Shown: positions 7,646 to 12,753 of the stretch, one piece after another
Layout of the letters: every line of letters starts with the position of its first letter
Numbering within the stretch: position 1 is the stretch's first letter
From: DATLYF01 sp035575095
GTDB lineage: Bacteria; Pseudomonadota; Gammaproteobacteria; Competibacterales; Competibacteraceae
Direction: 5' to 3'
DNA: 12,753 bases
Assembly (NCBI GenBank): GCA_035575095.1
Contig: DATLYF010000001.1
Span: 1 to 12,753 of the forward strand
Notes under the pieces: model-generated
Seen by the model: the letters and a program-made list of their open reading frames with translations, nothing else
Databases searched by the model: none
What the model was told of the DNA's origin: nothing
Translations under genes and position numbers: made by a program

Positions 7646-7974
7646 CGTATCGATCTCCTCATCTAAGGATTTGTATTGCCGGCCACCGGCAGGCGTTCAT
7701 CACTTCGGTGGCGTGAAAGATTCCCCGGACGGACCCTCCGGGGTCCTCTGCGAGTGGATCAAAGTTTAGTCACAGCACGGCAAGGCGAGTCGCACCATCT
7801 GCGACCGCGGCTTTCGGAAATGCGTCATGCATTTGACGCCCATTGGCAAGATGGTTCCAACGTCATGACGCGTCTGGGCACGCGCGAGTCGCTGGCTGGC
7901 CAGACGGTGCAAGGCGCCCCTCTCATACTCCTGCCGCAACAACCGAACCCATGCTGTCCAGGGGGACCCACACC
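7646..7974. promoter_or_regulatory. Divergent control region between flavoenzyme and MttB-like genes
   Basis: A 329-nt region with no supported gene that must hold the promoters of both divergent units. On the methyltransferase side: GCGTCA-N6-TGACGC (7822-7839), overlapped by AAATGC-N5-GCATTT (7818-7834), and the perfect palindrome CGTCATGACG (7861-7870). CGTCATG repeats at 7823 and 7861, and TGACGC at 7834 and 7866. Between them, TTGG...TTCCAA (7843-7860) is an imperfect dyad. On the flavoenzyme side: CCCCGGA/TCCGGGG (7723-7743) and GCCACCG/CGGTGGC (7682-7712), which would form hairpins in its 5' leader. Paired dyads suggest a dimeric regulator controlling both genes; none is encoded nearby. 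I found no convincing -35/-10 pair and no sigma-54 GG-N10-GC. Confidence 0.5.
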
Positions 7975-9537
7975 ATGAGCGACACGCCAACCAGCGGACG
8001 CGGCCGCCGCAGTGCCCGTGAGGAACGCCGGGCCGCGCGCACCCGTGCCCAGACCAAGATCATCCCGTACATCACCCGTCAGATTCCCTGCTACGAGGTG
8101 CTGAGCGAGGAAGGCCTGTCGATCATCGAGCAGAACGCCGAGACCATCCTGCAGGAGGTGGGCATCGAGTTCCGCGACGATGCCGAGGCCCTGCAGATCT
8201 GGAAGGACGCCGGCGCCGACGTGCAGGGCGAGCTGGTGCGCTTCCCCCGCGGCCTGTGCCGCAAGCTGATCCAGGACAACGCCCCGCGCGAGTACACCCA
8301 GCACGCCCGCAACCCGGAGCGTAGCGTGCGCATCGGCGGCAAGAACACGGTGCTGGTGCCGGCCTACGGCTCGCCCTTCATCCGCAACCTGGACGAGGGC
8401 CGCCGTTACGCCACCCTCGAAGACTTCCGCAACTTCGTCAAGCTCGCCTACATGTCGCCCTATCTGCACCACTCGGGCGGCACCATCTGCGAGCCGGTCG
8501 ACCTGCCGGTCAACAAGCGCCATTTCGACATGGTCTACACCCACATGAAGTACAGCGACAAGCCGTACATGGGGTCGGTGACCGCGCCGGAGCGCGCCCA
8601 GGATACGGTGGAGATGACCAAGATCCTGTTCGGCGACCAGTACCTCGACCCCGAGACCGGCAAGCCGCGCACCTTCGTCACCAGCCTGATCAACGCCAAC
8701 TCGCCCATGGTCTTCGACGAGACCATGCTCGGCGCGGCCAAGGTCTACGCCCGCAACAACCAGGCCTGCCTGATCACTCCGTTCATCCTCTCCGGCGCCA
8801 TGTCGCCGGTGACCGTGGCCGGCACCGCCGCCCAGACCCTGGCCGAGGCCATGGCCGGCATGGCCTTCGTGCAGCTGGTCAACCCCGGCGCTCCGGTGAT
8901 CTTCGGCAGCTTCGCCAGCTCCCTGTCCATGCAGTCCGGCGCCCCCACCTTCGGCACCCCGGAGCCGGCCCTGGTGCTCTACACCATGGCCGCCCTGGCG
9001 CGCCGTCTGGGCGTGCCGTTCCGCTCCGGCGGCGGGCTGTGCGCCTCCAAGATCCCCGACGCCCAGGCCGCCTATGAAGCTGCCAACACCCTGATCCCGA
9101 CGGCGCTGGCCGGCGTCAACTTCGTGCTGCACACCGCCGGCTGGTTGGAAGGCGGTCTGGCCATGGGCTACGAGAAGTTCATCATGGACTGCGACCAGGC
9201 CGGCATGATCCACACCCTGCTGCAGGGCGTGGACCTCAGCGACAACGGCCAGGCCATGGACGCCATCCGCGAGGTCGGCCCGGGCAAGCACTTCCTCGGC
9301 TGCGCCCATACCCAGGCCAATTTCGAGACCGCCTTCTACCGCTCCAGCATCGCCGACAACAACAGCTTCGAGCAGTGGGAGGCCGAAGGCAGCCTGGATG
9401 CCGCCCAGCGCGCCAACAAGATCTGGAAGAAGATGCTGGCCGAATACGAGGCGCCGGCCCTCGACCCGGCCGTGGACGAGGCGCTGCTCGATTACATCAA
9501 CCGGCGCAAGGCCTCGTTCCCCGATTCCAACGTCTGA
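7975..9537 (+). CDS. MttB-superfamily (trimethylamine/betaine) methyltransferase, non-pyrrolysine
   Basis: A 520-residue TIM-barrel-type methyltransferase of the MttB superfamily (COG5598). Characterised relatives move a methyl group from trimethylamine (MttB), glycine betaine (MtgB), proline betaine (MtpB) or carnitine (MtcB) to a corrinoid protein. Typical segments are NAETILQEVGIEF (54-66), LSGAMSPVTVAGTAAQ (272-287), QLVNPGAPVIFGS (300-312), FGTPEPALVLYTMAALARR (326-344), SGGGLCASKIPDAQAAYE (351-368) and LAGVNFVLHTAGWLEGG (378-394). No in-frame TAG interrupts the gene, so it lacks the pyrrolysine of true MttB. The ATG at 7975 has AGGGGGA 8 nt upstream; an in-frame ATG at 7951 has no ribosome site. 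An Arg-rich tail (8-23) precedes the conserved domain. It is divergent from the dimethylglycine-dehydrogenase-type gene and ends at its own terminator. Substrate unknown; a betaine is likely from context. Confidence 0.9.
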   Translation: MSDTPTSGRGRRSAREERRAARTRAQTKIIPYITRQIPCYEVLSEEGLSIIEQNAETILQEVGIEFRDDAEALQIWKDAGADVQGELVRFPRGLCRKLIQDNAPREYTQHARNPERSVRIGGKNTVLVPAYGSPFIRNLDEGRRYATLEDFRNFVKLAYMSPYLHHSGGTICEPVDLPVNKRHFDMVYTHMKYSDKPYMGSVTAPERAQDTVEMTKILFGDQYLDPETGKPRTFVTSLINANSPMVFDETMLGAAKVYARNNQACLITPFILSGAMSPVTVAGTAAQTLAEAMAGMAFVQLVNPGAPVIFGSFASSLSMQSGAPTFGTPEPALVLYTMAALARRLGVPFRSGGGLCASKIPDAQAAYEAANTLIPTALAGVNFVLHTAGWLEGGLAMGYEKFIMDCDQAGMIHTLLQGVDLSDNGQAMDAIREVGPGKHFLGCAHTQANFETAFYRSSIADNNSFEQWEAEGSLDAAQRANKIWKKMLAEYEAPALDPAVDEALLDYINRRKASFPDSNV

Positions 9538-9575
9538 TGTCTTGAGCGAGCCCACCCCCTAGGGCTTAAACCTTA

Positions 9576-9607
9576 CCGCGGGAGCGCGAGCTGCCCGCGG
9601 TTTTTTT
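9576..9607 (+). terminator. Rho-independent terminator of the MttB-like gene
   Basis: A 7-bp G/C stem CCGCGGG (9576-9582) / CCCGCGG (9594-9600), extended inside the loop by AGC/GCT, followed directly by seven T (9601-9607). It lies 39 nt after the stop codon and makes the methyltransferase gene monocistronic. A smaller dyad AGCCC/GGGCT (9549-9566) precedes it. Confidence 0.9.
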
Positions 9608-9809
9608 GGTCAGCGAGAAGGATAGCGCTGCCTACCGCCGCATCCTTTCCCGCTACGACGACGATCCAAGCCGCGCCGTCATAGTGGGCAATTCGGTGTG
9701 TTCCGACGTCCTGCCCATGCTCTACGCCGGCGGCTGGGCCGTACACGTGCCCTACCATCTGACCTGGGGTCACGAGCGCGCCGAGGCGCCGATGGAGCAC
9801 CCGCGCTAA
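9606..9809 (+). pseudogene. HAD-superfamily hydrolase, C-terminal remnant
   Basis: About 67 residues beginning VSEKDSAAYRRIL and containing VIVGNSVCSDVLPMLYAGGWAVHVPYHLTW, the C-terminal part of HAD-like hydrolases: the K of VSEKD fits motif III and the SD in GNS..SD fits motif IV. The motif I nucleophile region (DxD) and the whole cap domain are absent, since the homology begins right at the T-run of the preceding terminator. There is no start with a ribosome site; TTG 9606 is only nominal. In the same frame a TAA at 9807 is followed by WWLSLHG and so on, suggesting a further premature stop relative to longer relatives. It is most likely debris of a gene truncated when the upstream segment was joined here. 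Confidence 0.7.
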
Positions 9810-9859
9810 TGGTGGCTGTCGCTGCACGGCGTCTTTCACGCCGTCCGCCCGCTCGAGTG

Positions 9860-9973
9860 AGCGTGGGCGCACGCTTATGAAATTTTTAGCGTTCCGCTAG
9901 GTATTTTTTAGGATACTCGCAACCGCCTTCTCCGTTAGTCTCCTGAGCAACGCTGAAACCGTCAGGAGATGCC
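9860..9973 (+). promoter_or_regulatory. AT-rich leader/promoter region of the cytochrome c gene
   Basis: The stretch begins with a 6-bp dyad AGCGTG (9860-9865) / CACGCT (9870-9875), followed by TATGAAATTTTT, which could act as a weak terminator for transcription from the left. Two T-rich tracts follow (9883-9887 and 9904-9909). TAGGAT (9909-9914) is a possible -10 with a poor -35 (TTAGCG, 9886-9891). CAGGAG at 9963-9968 is the clear ribosome site. Its A+T content contrasts sharply with its surroundings. The promoter assignment is a guess. Confidence 0.35.
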
Positions 9974-10459
9974 ATGAAACGCAGCACGCTTGCCCTGGCC
10001 ATCCCCCTGCTCCTCTGGGGCACTGTATCCGCCGCCGCAGGCACGAACTCCGGCGCCGAGGAGACGATCGCGCGCGGCCGCTACCTGGTCACCATCGCCG
10101 GCTGTAACGACTGCCACACGCCCGGCTACGCCGAGTCCGCCGGCAAGATCCCCGAAGCGCAATGGCTCACGGGCAGCCCGGTCGGCTTCAAAGGGCCCTG
10201 GGGCGTGACCTATCCCAGCAACCTGCGGCTGCGGGTGCAGGCGATGAACGAGGAGCAGTGGCTGTATCAGGCCCGCAACGTCCCGCTGCGCCCACCCATG
10301 CCCTGGTTCAATCTCCGCGACATGAGTGACACCGATCTCAAGGCCATCTACCACTACCTCAGGCACCTCGGGCCGGCGGGCGCAGCGGCACCGGCCTACA
10401 CGCCGCCCGGCGTGGCGGCGGCAACACCGTTCATCCTGTTCGTGCCGCAGCAGGAGTGA
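9974..10459 (+). CDS. Small secreted c-type cytochrome (class I-like, monohaem)
   Basis: A 161-residue protein with an N-terminal Sec signal: MKR, a hydrophobic run at 5-18, and probable cleavage after VSA (20) or AAG (23). The haem c site CNDCH spans 44-48, in the familiar setting ARGRYLVTIAGCNDCHTPG. Met109 in RPPMPWF is the likely distal ligand, followed by the C-terminal helix MSDTDLKAIYHYLRHLG (117-133), typical of cytochrome c subunits associated with periplasmic dehydrogenases. It would act as a periplasmic electron carrier. The ATG has CAGGAG 5 nt upstream. No dehydrogenase is adjacent: the gene is preceded by the HAD remnant and is convergent with chrA (16-nt gap), so its redox partner is unknown. 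The C-terminal tail (134-161) is rich in Ala and Pro. Confidence 0.85.
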   Translation: MKRSTLALAIPLLLWGTVSAAAGTNSGAEETIARGRYLVTIAGCNDCHTPGYAESAGKIPEAQWLTGSPVGFKGPWGVTYPSNLRLRVQAMNEEQWLYQARNVPLRPPMPWFNLRDMSDTDLKAIYHYLRHLGPAGAAAPAYTPPGVAAATPFILFVPQQE

Positions 10460-10475
10460 ACGGCCCGGCGCCGCC

Positions 10476-11834
10476 TCAGCCCCACAGCCCATACAGCAGC
10501 CCGACCGCGGCGCAGGCGCCGATCAGCGGAATCACCCCCATCCGGAAGCGGAACAGCGCCACGGCCGCGGCCAGGCCGAGCACGGCAGAGAACCACTCGA
10601 AGCGCCCGGCAAAGCCCTCCGGCCAGAGCACGTGGTAGGCGAAGAACAAAGCGAGGTTGAGGATCACCCCCACCACCGCCGCGGTGATGGCGATGAGCGG
10701 GGCCGTGAACTTGAGGTCGCCGCGGGTGGCCTCCACCAGCGGGCCGCCGACCAGGATGAACAGGAACGAGGGCAGAAAAGTGTAGAAGGCCGCCACCCCG
10801 GCGCCGAGCACCCCGGCCACGGCCAAGGCGTCCGGGCCGAGCAGCGCCTTGCCCCAGCTGCCGACGAAGCCGACAAAGGCGACGATCATGATCAGCGGCC
10901 CCGGCGTGGTCTCGCCCAGGGCCAGGCCATCGATCATCTGCGGGGCGGTGAGCCACTGATAGTGCTCCACCGCGCCTTGGTAGACGTAGGGCAGCACCGC
11001 GTAGGCGCCGCCGAAGGTGAGCAGCGCCGCCTTGGTGAAGAACCAGCCCATCTGGGTGAAGTCGCCGCGCCAGCCAAACAGCAGCGCCAGGGTCAGCAGC
11101 GTGGTCAGCCACAGCCCCAGCCCGACCGCCAGGTAGCGCAGCAGCCGGCCGTAGCTGAAGCGGGCATGCGCCGGCACCGGAGTGTGGTCATCGATCAGGG
11201 CCGGACCGTAGTGATGCACGGGTGCCCCGCCGTGCCCGCCGCCGTTGCCGAACCAGCGCGGCGCCAGCCGGCCGCCGGCCAGGCCAGCGAGCGCCGCGCC
11301 CAGGACGATGGCCGGAAACGGCAGCCGGAAGGCGAAGATGGCGACGAAGGCCGCCGCCGCCAGCGCCCACAGCACGCCGTTGCGTAGCGCCCGCGAGCCG
11401 ATGCGCCAGGCGGCATGGACGACGATGGCGGTGACCGCCGGCTTGATGCCGTACAGCACCCCCGCCACCGCCGGCACCTGGCCGAAGGCCACGTAGATCC
11501 AGCTAAGCGTCATGAGGATGAACACCGAGGGCAGTACGAACAGCACGCCGGCGGCGATGCCGCCCTTGACCCCGTGCAGCAGCCAGCCGATGTAGGTGGC
11601 GAGCTGGGTAGCCTCGGGGCCGGGCAGCAGCATGCAGTAGTTGAGGGCATGCAGGAAGCGCTGCTCGGAGATCCAGCGGCGCCGCTCCACCAGCTCCTGG
11701 TGCATGATAGCGATCTGTCCGGCGGGACCGCCGAAGCCGATGAAGCCCTGGCGCAGCCAGTAGCGCAGCAGCTCGGCAAAGCTCGGGGCGGCCGGGAGCG
11801 TGGTGGCGGAGGTGAGCACAGGGGATAGGGACAT
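10476..11834 (-). CDS. chrA: Chromate transporter (CHR family, two-domain)
   Basis: A 452-residue inner-membrane protein of the long-chain CHR family, which exports chromate in characterised members, driven by the proton-motive force. The two homologous halves are visible: GFIGFGGPAGQIAIMHQE (30-47) with LPGPEATQLATYIG (70-83), and the second copy TFGGAYAVLPYVYQ (273-286) with TTPGPLIMIVAFVG (309-322). About ten to twelve hydrophobic segments surround them. The halves are joined by a Gly/His-rich loop (196-225) with five histidines. I chose the ATG at 11834 because GAGGA sits 5 nt upstream (11844-11840); a TTG at 11849 would run through that site. It is divergent from the unknown gene at 11937. 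No chrB regulator is present, so the physiological substrate may not be chromate. Confidence 0.92.
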   Translation of the reverse strand: MSLSPVLTSATTLPAAPSFAELLRYWLRQGFIGFGGPAGQIAIMHQELVERRRWISEQRFLHALNYCMLLPGPEATQLATYIGWLLHGVKGGIAAGVLFVLPSVFILMTLSWIYVAFGQVPAVAGVLYGIKPAVTAIVVHAAWRIGSRALRNGVLWALAAAAFVAIFAFRLPFPAIVLGAALAGLAGGRLAPRWFGNGGGHGGAPVHHYGPALIDDHTPVPAHARFSYGRLLRYLAVGLGLWLTTLLTLALLFGWRGDFTQMGWFFTKAALLTFGGAYAVLPYVYQGAVEHYQWLTAPQMIDGLALGETTPGPLIMIVAFVGFVGSWGKALLGPDALAVAGVLGAGVAAFYTFLPSFLFILVGGPLVEATRGDLKFTAPLIAITAAVVGVILNLALFFAYHVLWPEGFAGRFEWFSAVLGLAAAVALFRFRMGVIPLIGACAAVGLLYGLWG

Positions 11835-11936
11835 GGGATTCCTCAGCAAGTCTCCCGGTACAGGTCGTCCAGGAGGGCGATTCCTGATGTCGGCGAAGGG
11901 TCAAATCTTGGTGTCGCTCGATACGGAGGATACCCC
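11835..11936. promoter_or_regulatory. Divergent spacer between chrA and the 11937 gene
   Basis: A 102-nt gap that must carry promoters in both directions unless one gene is served from elsewhere. The ribosome sites are clear: GAGGA for chrA (11844-11840) and GGAGGA (11925-11930) for the rightward gene. No clear -35/-10 pair or operator dyad was found. Confidence 0.35.
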
Positions 11937-12488
11937 ATGTCCATCGAACCTCGCATCGAGACCGAGGCCGACGGCTGCATCACCGAGGTCTGGCCTCTGC
12001 CCTGCGACGAGGCCTATCTGCAGGAACTGCTGACCTTCGTCTTCCAGCAGTACTGGCGCGACTTGGTGTTCGGCCCCATCCTGCCCGGCGCCGCCTTCGA
12101 GATCCGCTGCCCCAACCCGCCCACCCGCATCAGCCTGCTGGACGGCTACCTCACCGTGCACTTCGGCGGGACCCATTTCCATCTCTGTATCGGCGAGTTC
12201 AGCGGCGTGCCCGAGCCCGAGCGCACCCACCGGCGCACCGCCCGCGCCGAGGCCTTCCGCGCCTTCGACCGCCACCGGCATCCCACCAGTTGGGGCCTGC
12301 GCTTCTACAACGGCGCCGGCGAGCCGCAGCTCAGCGTGTTCTTCCCCAACCCGTTCCTGGCCGACGATCGTCTGCTGGAGCAGCCCGACTGGTCGAAGCT
12401 GGAGGCCTGGGAGACCTTTGGCCGCCGCTACCTGGGCCGGGAACCGGACGGGCTGGATCGGCTGGGCAAGGGCTTCGGCCGGGACTGA
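11937..12488 (+). CDS. Conserved protein of unknown function (DUF7676-like)
   Basis: A 183-residue soluble protein with no signal or membrane segment. Its pattern resembles a family of unknown function I recall from cyanobacteria and proteobacteria (possibly DUF7676; the number is from memory): WPLPCD..YL.ELL (19-32), VFGPILPGAAFEIRCP (44-59), LLDGYLTVHFGGTHFHLCIG (67-86) and SWGLRFYNGAGEPQLSVFFPNP (118-139). The strand at 74-87 has His75, His80 and His82 close together and could bind metal, but this is speculation. The ATG has a strong GGAGGA ribosome site 6 nt upstream. It is divergent from chrA and convergent with the SorC-like gene (11-nt gap). I cannot assign a function. Confidence 0.85.
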   Translation: MSIEPRIETEADGCITEVWPLPCDEAYLQELLTFVFQQYWRDLVFGPILPGAAFEIRCPNPPTRISLLDGYLTVHFGGTHFHLCIGEFSGVPEPERTHRRTARAEAFRAFDRHRHPTSWGLRFYNGAGEPQLSVFFPNPFLADDRLLEQPDWSKLEAWETFGRRYLGREPDGLDRLGKGFGRD

Positions 12489-12499
12489 TGCCCGTTGCT

Positions 12500-12753
12500 T
12501 CAGGCGGCGGATTCGGCCTGCCGTCGCAGTAGCGCCCAGGCAAAGCCCGGATCGCTCACCAGCACCGCTACCAGGCCGCCGCGCAGGGCGGCCAGCACCG
12601 CCTCCACCCGGCGCGGCTGCGCTCCGGCCAGCAGCACCGCCCCGCCGTCGGCCGCCAGCCGGCGCAGCTGGCGGTAGCCGAGGCCGACGCGGATGACGGC
12701 CTCGGGCAGGGACTCCGCACCGTCGGCGGCCAGGCACAGGCCGCCGATCTCCC
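12500..12753 (-). CDS. SorC-family transcriptional regulator, C-terminal end (partial)
   Basis: The minus strand reads open from the right edge to a TGA at 12502-12500, giving the last 83 residues of a protein whose start lies outside the window. EIGGLCLAADG (1-11) and LLAGAQPRRVEAVLAALRGGLVAVLVSDPGFAWALL (40-75) follow the C-terminal effector-binding domain of SorC/DeoR-type sugar-phosphate-responsive regulators (their pattern: GD.CGRFFD..G, then VAGG..K..AILAALRGG...LVTD..TA..LL). The DNA-binding N-terminus is not visible, so the family call rests on this domain alone. It is convergent with the unknown gene on its left. Target genes probably lie beyond the window. Confidence 0.65.
   Translation of the reverse strand, partial: EIGGLCLAADGAESLPEAVIRVGLGYRQLRRLAADGGAVLLAGAQPRRVEAVLAALRGGLVAVLVSDPGFAWALLRRQAESAA

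Noticed and set aside
4028..7666. A 1212-codon open frame on the plus strand, opposite etfA, etfB and the flavoenzyme gene
   Set aside because: It is an antisense shadow created by high GC third positions; it spans three genes and the spacer between them, and its translation is low-complexity L/G/H/D/Q-rich with no recognisable domain.
7646..7800. Possible cobalamin or glycine riboswitch in the flavoenzyme leader
   Set aside because: A GGTG...CTGTGA stretch on the minus strand and an ACCGAAG string looked suggestive, but the conserved B12-box, the CCCGC core and the glycine aptamer GGAGAG/CAGG elements are missing.
7875..7915. Possible sigma-54 promoter before the MttB-like gene
   Set aside because: GGCACG and TGGC...GTGCA resemble the elements, but no GG-N10-GC spacing exists; the nearest match is one base short.
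7975..9537. Pyrrolysine-containing trimethylamine methyltransferase
   Set aside because: No in-frame TAG codon occurs before the TGA stop, so this is the non-Pyl branch of the superfamily.
7825..9555. A 576-codon open frame on the minus strand, opposite the MttB-like gene
   Set aside because: The same GC-bias shadow: the translation is rich in G, H, V and L, no ribosome site, no family pattern, while the plus-strand frame has clear MttB motifs.
11901..12737. A 278-codon minus-strand frame over the unknown gene and the right edge
   Set aside because: It crosses the 12488 gene antisense, and its N-terminal part is Arg/Gly/Pro-rich; another minus-strand frame carries the SorC-like sequence.
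1..12753. CRISPR arrays, tRNA or rRNA genes, insertion sequences, integrase or attachment sites
   Set aside because: No regularly spaced repeats, no tRNA-like cloverleaf sequence, no transposase or integrase motifs were seen on reading both strands.

Overview
This is a high-GC window (about two thirds G+C by eye, strong G/C third-position bias). It looks like a chromosome segment of an aerobic gammaproteobacterium. That reading rests on the PepQ prolidase type, the EtfBA pair, the CHR-family transporter and the c-type cytochrome. I cannot name a genus.

Layout. (1) Positions 77-2517 (+): prolidase pepQ, overlapping a GT4-type glycosyltransferase, apparently one transcript. (2) 2518-3249: a less GC-rich patch with no recognisable gene in its first 360 nt, then a PIN-domain (VapC-like) toxin that has lost its N-terminal catalytic strand. 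A hairpin at 3268-3308 can terminate transcription from both sides. (3) 7645-3328 (-): a large flavoenzyme of the dimethylglycine/sarcosine dehydrogenase family (FAD oxidoreductase fused to a folate-binding GcvT domain), then etfB and etfA. (4) 7975-9537 (+): a non-pyrrolysine MttB-superfamily methyltransferase, divergent from the flavoenzyme across a 329-nt region with several inverted repeats, and closed by a strong terminator. (5) 9606-9809: the C-terminal remnant of a HAD-family hydrolase. (6) 9974-10459 (+): a small secreted cytochrome c, convergent with the chromate transporter chrA (11834-10476, -). (7) 11937-12488 (+): a conserved protein of unknown function, divergent from chrA. (8) From the right edge to 12500 (-): the C-terminal end of what looks like a SorC-family regulator.

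How the genes may work together. The centre of the window (3328-9537) reads as one catabolic module for methylated amines. The MttB-like protein would remove a methyl group from a quaternary amine such as a betaine. The flavoenzyme would oxidise an N-methyl group of the tertiary amine product and pass the one-carbon unit to tetrahydrofolate. EtfBA would carry the electrons to the respiratory chain. Family assignments come from recognisable motifs. The substrate and the coupling are inference. No corrinoid protein, corrinoid:folate methyltransferase or corrinoid reactivase, the usual MttB partners in anaerobes, lies in the window. This is the most interesting feature of the locus.
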